A stretch of DNA of 8,648 bases from the NCBI GenBank assembly GCA_027297005.1, contig JAPUIN010000331.1, forward strand, positions 1-8,648. Direction: 5' to 3'. The notes under the pieces were generated by a model. The model was not told the origin of the DNA, did not search any database, and worked only from the letters and a program-made list of their open reading frames with translations. The position numbers were made by a program, and so were the translations under genes. This stretch comes from Acidobacteriota bacterium. GTDB lineage: Bacteria > Acidobacteriota > Polarisedimenticolia > Gp22-AA2. Positions 1-6,014 of the stretch are shown here, piece by piece (position 1 is the stretch's first letter; each line of letters starts with the position of its first letter).

Positions 1-759
1 CTGCTGGGCGGCATCCGTGGGGTCGCCCGGATCACCTCGGTTCTCGTCCCGGGCATGATCGTCGTTTACATGGCGGGGGCGTTGGTCGCGCTGCTGCTCA
101 ACTGGCGCGAGATCCCCGGGATCGTGGGACTCGTCCTGTCCGACGCCTTCCATCCGACGGCGGCGATCGGCGGCTTCATGGGGGCCACGCTGCGCGAGAC
201 GATCCGCTACGGCGTTGCCCGCGGCGTCTTCTCGAACGAATCGGGCCTCGGCAGCTCCCCGATCGCCGCGGCGGCCGCCCGCACGCGCGATCCGGTCGTT
301 CAGGCGCTGGTCTCGATGACGCAGACCTTCATCGACACGATCGTCGTCTGCTCGATGACCGGGTTCGTCATCATCTCCAGCGGCGCCTGGCGGGAGGGGC
401 TGACCGGCGCGGCGCTGACGACGACCGCTTTCAACCTCAGCCTGCCGGGAGACTCCGGCGGCATCATCGTGGCGATCGGCCTGGTGCTGTTCGCCTACTC
501 GACGGTGCTCGGGTGGAGCTATTACGGGGAGAAGTGCACCGAGTACCTGTTGGGGGAGCGCTCGATCGTGCCATACCGCGTGCTGTTCACGTTGATGGTG
601 GGGGTCGGCGCCGTGATGAAGGTCGAGCTGGTCTGGTCGCTTGCCGACGTCATGAACGGCCTGATGGCTATTCCGAATCTGGTCGGATTGCTCGGGCTGG
701 CGGGGGTCGTCGCCGTGGAGAGCCGGCGCTACCTCGACTCGCTGCGGACCGGACCGTAG
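1..759 (+). CDS. Sodium:alanine/glycine symporter (AGCS family), 3' part
   Basis: This is the C-terminal 252 residues of an integral membrane transporter. The frame is open from base 1, so the gene begins upstream of the window. The ATG at 55 is an internal methionine, not a start. Family-typical sequence includes the stretch [19 protein letters not shown] followed by [13 protein letters not shown], as in AGCS proteins, where this region carries the 'RGLFSNEAGxGSAP' pattern. Several hydrophobic helices follow, including one before and one after the [10 protein letters not shown] segment. Family members import alanine or glycine with sodium across the inner membrane; the exact substrate cannot be read here. 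It ends in TAG and converges on the minus-strand symporter pair, 60 bp away. The family call is firm; the substrate is inference. Confidence 0.93.
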   Translation: MLGGIRGVARITSVLVPGMIVVYMAGALVALLLNWREIPGIVGLVLSDAFHPTAAIGGFMGATLRETIRYGVARGVFSNESGLGSSPIAAAAARTRDPVVQALVSMTQTFIDTIVVCSMTGFVIISSGAWREGLTGAALTTTAFNLSLPGDSGGIIVAIGLVLFAYSTVLGWSYYGEKCTEYLLGERSIVPYRVLFTLMVGVGAVMKVELVWSLADVMNGLMAIPNLVGLLGLAGVVAVESRRYLDSLRTGP

Positions 760-792
760 AAGCCGATCCCCCCATCAACGATGTGCCGCGAT

Positions 793-814
793 TCTCCGGA
801 TGATCACTCGGAGA
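793..814 (+). terminator. Weak candidate terminator between convergent genes
   Basis: A 6-bp inverted repeat, TCTCCG at 793-798 and CGGAGA at 809-814, has a 10-nt loop. It lies 33 bp past the stop of the plus-strand AGCS gene, and a short T-rich stretch (TAGTTTT) follows at 821-827. The stem is short and the T-run is interrupted, so this is only a candidate for the plus-strand transcript. Confidence 0.28.
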
Positions 815-819
815 GGCTT

Positions 820-984
820 CTAGTTTTCCGGCCCCTGCGATCCACTCCGACGTGCGGCCTCCTTGCGGTCTTCCCCGCCCTCCAGCACGCCGCGGATATC
901 CTTCAGGAACAGCCCGAAGATCACCACGGCGCTCACACCCAGCACCACGACCATGATCCAGGTCACGACATCCCAGAGATTCAT
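820..984 (-). CDS. Small single-span membrane protein, likely symporter accessory subunit
   Basis: This 54-residue ORF starts MNLWDVVTWIMVVVLGVSAV and ends in TAG at 820-822. One hydrophobic helix spans about residues 7-27. It is followed by a charged, polar tail rich in Glu, Lys and Arg that predicts a cytoplasmic C-terminus. The ATG overlaps the stop of the upstream SSS symporter as ATGA, and a GAGGT ribosome-binding site lies at 991-995, five bases before the start. The two are therefore very likely translationally coupled. Small one-helix proteins are known partners of sodium symporters (for example MetS with MetP in the NSS family, and 'symporter small accessory proteins' beside SSS transporters). 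By analogy this one probably helps assembly or activity of the symporter. Existence as a gene is well supported; function is inference from position and topology. Confidence 0.8.
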   Translation of the reverse strand: MNLWDVVTWIMVVVLGVSAVVIFGLFLKDIRGVLEGGEDRKEAARRSGSQGPEN

Positions 985-2495
985 GCGCGCACCTCGGCCG
1001 GGGGCTGATGGACCGTCCGCCCGATCATGTTCCCCAGGAGGAATCCTGCGAGCGACAGCGGCAGGGTGAAGAAGAGCGCATACTCCTGCCAGATACTGAA
1101 CTCGGAGCCGCCGAAAGTGAAGTTCCAGATGTAGGTGGCGTACTCCTCGTCATACGTGCCGCAGGCATACAGAATTATGTAATAGATGATCGAGCCGAGG
1201 AAGCCGAACGAGCACCCGAGCAGCCCCGCCAGCCGCGTCTTGCGTCCCCTGTAGAATAACCCCACGGTGATCGGAATGAGGACGGTCGAGGTCAACAACG
1301 TCGCCATGAAGACCCACATCGCCAGCAGCCGGTCGAAGGCAAGCGCCAGGATATACCCCACGATCCAGGAGACGATGATCCCCCACTTCGTGAGGCGCAC
1401 GAGCTGCTCATCGCTCGCCTTCGGGTTGAAGATCGGGCGATAGATGTCATAGACCAGGTTGCCACCCGCCACCAGGCAGTAGGAATCGATCGTCGACATC
1501 TCAGAGGAGAGAACGCCGGCGAGGAACAGCCCCGTGAGGCCGGCCGGGAGCGCGAAGACGACGATCTTCAGAAGCGCGGTGTCGGGATGCGTGTCGAGAG
1601 GGATCGTGCCGGCCTGTGCGGCGCCGGCCGCGAGCATGCCGGTCGCCGTCACGCACCAGTCGTACGCGCCCCAGACGACGATCCCAATCAGCAGGGCGTT
1701 GCGGACCTTGGTGAAATCCTTCGCCGCGAAGATCCTCTGGTAGAAGGCAGGGTCGACCAGGACTGCCAGGCCGGTGGCCGCATAGATGATCACCAGCCCG
1801 ATCGGGATCCCCCCCAACGGTTCAAAGTAGGATTCGGGCAGCGTCTCCTGTAGTTCGCCGAGCCCTCCAACGCTTCCCATGATGAGCGGGATCGCGATCG
1901 CGAGGGTCACGCACATCATGACGAACTGAATCGTGTCGGTGATCGCGACCGCCCAGAGGCCCCCCATCAGGGTATATCCGAGCGCCACCAGGCCGATCAC
2001 CAGGGCTCCGATCCGCCAGTCGAGGCCGAAGATCACATGAAAGACCATCCCCAGGCCGAACAACCCCACGGCCGGAAGGGCGTAAACAAACGATGCCACG
2101 GCACCGACCAGGCCGGCCGGACGGCCGTAGTAACGCTCGAGCACGTCCGGCAGGGATTTGAATTCGGCCTCGCGCAGCCGCTTGGCAAAGAAGAATGCCG
2201 CCACGATGAAGAACAGGTAGGTTGGCTGCGAGTATCCGAAGAAAGCGACCAGCCCCTCGTTGTAGGCGAGCTCCGACGTCCCGAACAGGACATCGATGCC
2301 GTAGTAGGTGGAGACCAGCGTGCAGATCAGGATCGGCGTCGTCATCGCCCGACCGGCGATGAAGTACTCGTCGAAGTTGGGCGCCTTGCGGTGGATGTAG
2401 TATCCGACACCGAGCATCAGCAGGATGTACATGCCGATGATGGCGAAGTCGATCCACGTCATCTGGACGTTCAGCTGCAGGCTGCTCAATCCCAT
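981..2495 (-). CDS. Sodium:solute symporter (SSS family)
   Basis: This is a complete 504-residue inner-membrane transporter with about 13 hydrophobic segments and the normal length for the SSS (PutP/SGLT-like) family. Hallmarks are the GGLWAVAITDTIQFVMM block at residues 178-194, the FYQRIFAAKD block at 251-260, and LSSEMSTIDS at 329-338. The last contains the Ser/Thr positions that form the Na2 sodium site in PutP and vSGLT. The chosen ATG has AGGGAG about 6 bases upstream; the next Met (residue 12) lacks a comparable site. The substrate cannot be read: amino acids such as proline, pantothenate, sugars and organic acids are all carried by relatives. The gene is followed, with a 4-bp overlap, by a small one-helix protein that is probably its partner. 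The family call is secure. Confidence 0.93.
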   Translation of the reverse strand: MGLSSLQLNVQMTWIDFAIIGMYILLMLGVGYYIHRKAPNFDEYFIAGRAMTTPILICTLVSTYYGIDVLFGTSELAYNEGLVAFFGYSQPTYLFFIVAAFFFAKRLREAEFKSLPDVLERYYGRPAGLVGAVASFVYALPAVGLFGLGMVFHVIFGLDWRIGALVIGLVALGYTLMGGLWAVAITDTIQFVMMCVTLAIAIPLIMGSVGGLGELQETLPESYFEPLGGIPIGLVIIYAATGLAVLVDPAFYQRIFAAKDFTKVRNALLIGIVVWGAYDWCVTATGMLAAGAAQAGTIPLDTHPDTALLKIVVFALPAGLTGLFLAGVLSSEMSTIDSYCLVAGGNLVYDIYRPIFNPKASDEQLVRLTKWGIIVSWIVGYILALAFDRLLAMWVFMATLLTSTVLIPITVGLFYRGRKTRLAGLLGCSFGFLGSIIYYIILYACGTYDEEYATYIWNFTFGGSEFSIWQEYALFFTLPLSLAGFLLGNMIGRTVHQPPAEVRA

Positions 2496-2534
2496 GCGTT
2501 CTCCCTGTAAAACACTCCCGCCCGTGAAACTGGT

Positions 2535-2564
2535 TTGCTATCACAGCGCGGAGCGGCCGGTCAA
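2535..2564 (-). promoter_or_regulatory. Candidate sigma-70 promoter for the SSS symporter
   Basis: On the minus strand TTGACC (2559-2564) and TAGCAA (2535-2540) are separated by 18 bp, about 40 bp upstream of the symporter start. The -35 matches five of six consensus bases but the -10 is weak. It lies in the only non-coding gap (2496-2580) between the anti-sigma gene and the symporter, where a promoter would be expected. An inverted repeat AGCGCG/CGCGCT (2545-2550, 2574-2579) overlaps it and could act as a terminator or operator; this is speculative. Confidence 0.35.
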
Positions 2565-2580
2565 GCGAAGCGACGCGCTC

Positions 2581-3657
2581 CTAGGGCAGGATGACGATGC
2601 GAATCGGAAGGTCCCCGGCCGGAACCAGGACGACCTGACCCGGCCCGAAGGTCTCGTCGGCGGAGGCCTCCGGCCTCTCGACGCGGCAGGTGATCACCAG
2701 GATCCCCGCCTGCACGGTGACTGTGTCGACGTTCAAACGGGCCGCCGGATCACTTCCGAGGGCTTCCTGCAACAGGACGGCCCGCTCCCTGGTGAAGTCG
2801 ATGACGGGCGGACCGTCTCGGCTCCCCTCGAAGAGAGCCAACCAGGCTCCATCTGCTGCGATCACCTCGTGATCACGCCCCAGTCTGGGCGCTCGACCGA
2901 CCGAGAGAACCTGGAACGCCATCCCGTCCCCGGCGGGATCGTCACCTTTGCTCTTCCCCTTCCGGGCTAAGAGCAGCGCCCCCGCAGGCACCTGTTTGAT
3001 CTCCTCGTCCGATAGGGCCGCTCTCTCCTTCGCCACCCCATCGGAGGGTCGCTCTCTCCCCGCCGCGATCCCCGGCAATTCCGCTTTCGAGGGATTCTCG
3101 ACCGCAGCCGATCCGGACACCTTATCGGCGATCACATCCACTGGCTGCGCGTATTTCTCGTCCACGCCGCCTCCGCCCGATGAGATGTAGCCCAGCGATC
3201 GGAGCGCCTCCAGCGTTTCTTCATCCGGTTGTGCCGGCTCCTGACCGACGGCCGCTCCCCTGTCGATCGAGTCCGGGAAGTCCAGCGCGTCGGACGTGGG
3301 TGACATGGCGCGGCGGGCCACCGGCCACAGGACCAGGGCGACGACCAGCATCACCCCCGCAGTAGCCAGAATGCGCAGGCTGCCCGGGCTGCTGAACCAG
3401 AACAGACGGCGCGACTCGCGCGCAGCCCCGGCGTCCGCCCGAAGCCTGGCCTGCGCCCTCCCCGCGTAGCCGGGCGGGAGGGACGGCGTCTCCTCGCGAA
3501 GGTCGAGCGTCAATCCACGGTGAAATTCGACGGCACGGCGGAGCTTAGGATCGGATTGCATGCGCCGCTCGAACGCCTCGCGCTTCTCGCCGGACAGACG
3601 CCCGTCGAGGTAGAGGTTCAGGGTTTCGTCGAGGTCGTAGTCGTATCGTTCCGCCAT
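2581..3657 (-). CDS. Membrane-anchored anti-sigma-like protein with PrcB-like C-terminal domain
   Basis: This 358-residue protein is encoded 7 bp after an ECF sigma factor. Residues 11-50 (YLDGRLSGEKREAFERRM and following) match the N-terminal helical region common in anti-sigma factors. The HxxxCxxC zinc motif is absent, and the only cysteine is Cys324 near the C-terminus. One transmembrane helix lies at about 94-112. A long, low-complexity, charged linker (about 118-240) would lie outside the membrane and contains EETLEALRSLGYISSGG at 146-162. Residues about 247-358 form a beta-rich domain with a 'PVIDFTRERAVLL' stretch, resembling the PDFS-type motif of PrcB_C domains. Likely role: it holds the sigma factor at the inner membrane and releases it on a periplasmic signal. 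A GGAG lies 10 bases before the ATG. The anti-sigma role is well supported by context; the PrcB likeness is a pattern impression. Confidence 0.78.
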   Translation of the reverse strand: MAERYDYDLDETLNLYLDGRLSGEKREAFERRMQSDPKLRRAVEFHRGLTLDLREETPSLPPGYAGRAQARLRADAGAARESRRLFWFSSPGSLRILATAGVMLVVALVLWPVARRAMSPTSDALDFPDSIDRGAAVGQEPAQPDEETLEALRSLGYISSGGGGVDEKYAQPVDVIADKVSGSAAVENPSKAELPGIAAGRERPSDGVAKERAALSDEEIKQVPAGALLLARKGKSKGDDPAGDGMAFQVLSVGRAPRLGRDHEVIAADGAWLALFEGSRDGPPVIDFTRERAVLLQEALGSDPAARLNVDTVTVQAGILVITCRVERPEASADETFGPGQVVLVPAGDLPIRIVILP

Positions 3658-3664
3658 CTCTTCT

Positions 3665-4393
3665 CTACTCCGTCATCAATCGCCTGATCCGGGATCGAGC
3701 CCGCGCCAACCGCGAGCGGACCGTTCCAATCGGAATATCCAGCACCTTCGCGATCTCCTCATACTCGAGATCCTCAGCCACTCGCAGGATCAGGACAGCC
3801 CGCAGGCCGGGATCTAGCCGGGCCAGCCGCTCCTGAATCCGGTGAGTCTGCTCGCGTCCGACGAGGTGGTCGTGCGGCCCCGGAGTGGTGTCCTGGAGCT
3901 CCCGCAACGTTCTGCGCCCGGCCTCGTCACGCCGCCCCGATCCCCAGAGTGAGACCATCCGCCAGCGGCGCCGGCTGCGCAGTTGATTGCGCCACAGGTT
4001 GAGCACGACCCGGTAGAGATAGGTGAAATAGTCGGCCTCGCCGCGAAACCGTTCCACGCTCCTGGTGGCGCGCACCATTGCCTCCTGGGACAGGTCCTCG
4101 GCATCCTCTATGCAGCCGGTCAGCCGGTAGGCAAGCCCGAAGAGTCTCGCGCCGTAGCGTTCGACGATCGTGTCGAAATCGGGGGCTCCCTGCAGGCCGG
4201 TTTCGCCCGAGGTTGCGGCCCGGTCCGAGGTTCCGTGCTGATCCCCGGCCTCTTGGACGACCGACCCGCCGTCGAGTTCCCGGACCCGTTCGATCTCCTC
4301 AACCGGCCGGGGTCCGCTCCCACTCCCCCCTCCAGCCTCTGCGGGACGGTCCTCTCCGACGGGGCCAGACGGCGAACGGGTCCGTCGGGTCAT
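3665..4393 (-). CDS. ECF-type RNA polymerase sigma factor
   Basis: This 242-residue sigma-70 family protein directs RNA polymerase to alternative promoters. The region-2 domain spans about residues 73-141 (DFDTIVERYGARLFGLAYRL, then IEDAEDLSQEAMVRA, then YLYRVVLNLWRNQLRSRRR). Region 4 spans about 183-238, with the helix-turn-helix EEIAKVLDIPIGTVRSRLAR typical of ECF sigmas. The frame stays open to 4528, but that longer start would overlap the upstream gene by 83 bp. The ATG at 4391-4393 has GGAGGG eight bases before it, so it was chosen. The first 70 residues are Gly/Ser/Glu-rich and look disordered, an unusual extension for an ECF factor. The stop is 7 bp from the anti-sigma gene, so the two are surely co-transcribed. 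ECF pairs usually autoregulate; no promoter was identified here. Confidence 0.93.
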   Translation of the reverse strand: MTRRTRSPSGPVGEDRPAEAGGGSGSGPRPVEEIERVRELDGGSVVQEAGDQHGTSDRAATSGETGLQGAPDFDTIVERYGARLFGLAYRLTGCIEDAEDLSQEAMVRATRSVERFRGEADYFTYLYRVVLNLWRNQLRSRRRWRMVSLWGSGRRDEAGRRTLRELQDTTPGPHDHLVGREQTHRIQERLARLDPGLRAVLILRVAEDLEYEEIAKVLDIPIGTVRSRLARARSRIRRLMTE

Positions 4394-4414
4394 CGGGGCA
4401 TCCCTCCTGCCACC

Positions 4415-4442
4415 AGGAGCCTGTCCGGGTTCTGCGTCAGGC
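4415..4442. repeat. GAGCCTGTC hairpin repeat, copy A
   Basis: AGGAGCCTG (4415-4423) is followed by an imperfect inverted partner starting CAGGC (4438-4442). The perfect stem is only 5 bp. It fills most of the 52-bp gap between the zinc-ribbon gene stop and the sigma factor start. Read on the minus strand, the CAGGCTCCT arm lies just upstream of the sigma factor Shine-Dalgarno sequence. Confidence 0.6.
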
Positions 4443-4445
4443 CGC

Positions 4446-4943
4446 TCAGCGTCGTTGTGGTTTTCGTGGCGGAACCGGCGCCTTGCCGCCGGTCGTTCGT
4501 CGGATCGTGTAGAGCTTGCGCGGCGCATAGACCGGCGGCGCTGGCGGCGCCTCCGGTTCGGCCGTCTCCACCGGGCGCGCTCCCTTCAACACCTCGTCGA
4601 AGAGCTTCTGCGTTGCCGTCTTGCGTCGCGAGGGTAACTGCCCCCTCCGGTAATCGTGCTCGAACTTACAGGTCTGGCAACGGACCTTTTTGACAGCGTC
4701 GCCGACCATGCCGACGACGCCGTGATTCATGATCAGTCGACAGCGCGCGCAATAGTCGTCGATGTCGTCGCCCAGCCGGACACGGCGACCTTCCATATCG
4801 AGCATCCCCCGGATGATTGGGTGAAGGGTGATACTCAATGGTAGCCGTTCCGGGCGGAATTTGAAAGATTTCCGCACCTCGACGACCCTTTCGCGGCGCC
4901 ACACCGCCGACCCTGCCGCGATTGACTTTCCGCCCGGCGGCAT
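4446..4943 (-). CDS. Small zinc-ribbon-like protein of unknown function
   Basis: This 165-residue soluble protein has two CxxC pairs, Cys65/Cys68 (YCARC) and Cys89/Cys92 (CQTC), separated by 20 residues. His74 and His96 lie nearby. This is a zinc-ribbon-like layout with the pattern YCxxCxxxxNH and CxTCxxEHxYR seen in uncharacterised proteins of several bacterial phyla. The N-terminal 55 residues are basic. The C-terminal tail (about 103-165) is Pro/Ala/Arg-rich and probably disordered, ending in a strongly basic stretch that suggests nucleic-acid contact. GGGGAGGGG lies 9 bases before the ATG, supporting this start; internal Met47 and Met50 have weaker sites. It lies 52 bp upstream of the ECF sigma gene on the same strand, so shared transcription is possible. 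Function is unknown; zinc binding is inference from the cysteines. Confidence 0.8.
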   Translation of the reverse strand: MPPGGKSIAAGSAVWRRERVVEVRKSFKFRPERLPLSITLHPIIRGMLDMEGRRVRLGDDIDDYCARCRLIMNHGVVGMVGDAVKKVRCQTCKFEHDYRRGQLPSRRKTATQKLFDEVLKGARPVETAEPEAPPAPPVYAPRKLYTIRRTTGGKAPVPPRKPQRR

Positions 4944-4961
4944 GAATGATCGCCCCTCCCC

Positions 4962-4988
4962 AGGAGCCTGATACCCGGCCAGGCTCCT
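4962..4988. repeat. GAGCCTG hairpin repeat, copy B (perfect palindromic stem)
   Basis: AGGAGCCTG (4962-4970) and CAGGCTCCT (4980-4988) form a perfect 9-bp stem with a 9-nt loop. It sits between the divergent starts of the zinc-ribbon gene and the membrane protein. On the minus strand it falls directly before the zinc-ribbon gene's Shine-Dalgarno sequence, so it would form a hairpin in that mRNA leader. Confidence 0.75.
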
Positions 4989-5026
4989 ATGACAGCGCTC
5001 CCGATTTTGCGAGGCACCACGACCGA

Positions 5027-5419
5027 ATGCGTCAGGAGGACGAACCGAAGCGGGCCGATCGGGCGGAGGGCTCGATCCGCTATCCGGCCGTCACGAAGGC
5101 CTGCTTCCATCTAAACTGGCTTTTCCTCGTTTCCTGGTCGTTCTACCTGCTCGGCCCTGATGTCCTTGGTATCGCACCGCTCGAACAGGACCAACTGCCC
5201 TACCGTCTGTTCAGCGGGGTGTTCTTCCTGCTGCATTTCGTCCTGGTCTCGACGGCGATCATCGCTCTCTTCGTCGTCATCATCGAGGTCTACGCTAGGC
5301 GGCCTGTACGCGGGTTCCGGAACGTGCTGGTGGGACTGGCCCTGCCGATTGCATCATTCCTCTATTTCGCCCTGAACTATCTGGCCGAGGTGGACCGCTG
5401 GCTGGAACGCTGGCGCTAG
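5027..5419 (+). CDS. Three-helix membrane protein of unknown function
   Basis: This 130-residue protein has a short charged N-terminus (about 25 residues) and three predicted membrane helices at about 26-45, 60-90 and 99-120, ending in a Trp/Arg-rich tail (RWLERWR). No family was recognised and no catalytic motif is visible. The frame is open to an ATG at 4946, giving 157 residues. That start would lie 2 bp from the divergent zinc-ribbon start and would put repeat copy B inside the coding sequence, so the ATG at 5027 is preferred. Neither has a strong ribosome-binding site (GAGG is 12 bases before 5027). It stands alone on the plus strand, flanked by hairpin repeats on both sides. It is a real gene by its clear membrane topology; the start is uncertain. 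Confidence 0.72.
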   Translation: MRQEDEPKRADRAEGSIRYPAVTKACFHLNWLFLVSWSFYLLGPDVLGIAPLEQDQLPYRLFSGVFFLLHFVLVSTAIIALFVVIIEVYARRPVRGFRNVLVGLALPIASFLYFALNYLAEVDRWLERWR

Positions 5420-5449
5420 GAGCCTGTCCCACATGCCTCACCAGGCTCC
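5418..5449. repeat. GAGCCTGTC hairpin repeat, copy C
   Basis: GGAGCCTG (5419-5426) and CAGGCTCC (5442-5449) form a perfect 8-bp stem with a 15-nt loop. The copy begins inside the TAG stop of the three-helix protein gene and lies in the 76-bp gap before the convergent thioredoxin gene. It could serve as a bidirectional terminator or a REP-like element. No T-run follows on either strand. Confidence 0.72.
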
Positions 5450-5495
5450 CGCTGCCACCGAGGATCTGGCCGCCCGAACGGACGACCACCGAAGG

Positions 5496-6014
5496 TTAGA
5501 GCAGTTCGAGAACCGCCTTCTCCAGCCTACCGGCATCGACATATCCGAGGAACCGCTTGCGGATCCTGCCGTCGCGATCGACAAGGTAGGTCGTCGGGAC
5601 GACCTTCGGGTACCCGAAAAGCGCTGCCGCGTCCTCGTTGAACATTCCGTTCGGGTAGCGCAGGGGGATCTTTCTCTGGAACACCACCACGCCGGCGGCA
5701 TGCTCGTCCACCGACATGCCGATGACGACCAACCCGCGATCGCGGTGGCGTGCGTGCAGCTCGTTCAGCTCCGGGATGATCTGCCGGCACGGCCCGCACC
5801 AGCTGGCCCAGATGTCGAACACGCGCACTTTGCCACGGTAGTCGGCCAGATCGATCGTGCGCCCATCGACACCCTCCAGCGTGAGGGCCGCGAACGGATC
5901 GTTTCCGGGCTGCGCGCCGTCCGGCTTCGCGGGCTGCCCAGGGCCGGCGCCGCACAGCAGGATCGCGGCGGCCACGGCCACCAGCCGCATGGCGGCATCT
6001 CGAGACCCCCTCAC
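5496..6014 (-). CDS. Exported TlpA/ResA-like thioredoxin-fold protein
   Basis: This 172-residue protein has an N-terminal export signal (hydrophobic stretch at about residues 10-24, after a basic N-terminus). The thioredoxin-like domain follows. WASWCGPC at residues 69-76 carries the active-site pair Cys73/Cys76, and VVPTT at 138-142 supplies the conserved cis-proline. The insertion between the second strand and helix fits the TlpA/ResA/AhpC-TSA group. Such periplasmic proteins reduce disulfides, for example in cytochrome c maturation or copper-site assembly. The start is GTG at 6014, overlapping the upstream gene's stop as GTGA. An in-frame ATG at 5990 is an alternative that also keeps the signal peptide. 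Cys21 is not in a good lipobox. It is co-transcribed with an HMA metal-binding protein, which suggests thiol/metal chemistry in the periplasm. Confidence 0.9.
   Translation of the reverse strand: MRGSRDAAMRLVAVAAAILLCGAGPGQPAKPDGAQPGNDPFAALTLEGVDGRTIDLADYRGKVRVFDIWASWCGPCRQIIPELNELHARHRDRGLVVIGMSVDEHAAGVVVFQRKIPLRYPNGMFNEDAAALFGYPKVVPTTYLVDRDGRIRKRFLGYVDAGRLEKAVLELL

Noticed and set aside
1..2495. The two sodium symporters as one functional operon
   Set aside because: They are on opposite strands and converge, so they are not co-transcribed. A shared role is possible but not shown.
2037..2510. 157-residue plus-strand open frame opposite the SSS symporter
   Set aside because: It is antisense to a clear transporter gene, its composition is an Arg/Glu/His/Gln-rich mirror of hydrophobic codons, and no domain is visible.
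2841..2856. CAGGCTCC within the anti-sigma gene as another hairpin copy
   Set aside because: It lacks the GAGCCTG arm at proper spacing and lies in a coding sequence, so it is taken as chance.
4394..4528. Longer sigma factor starting at 4528
   Set aside because: It would overlap the zinc-ribbon gene by 83 bp. The ATG at 4393 has a strong GGAGGG site.
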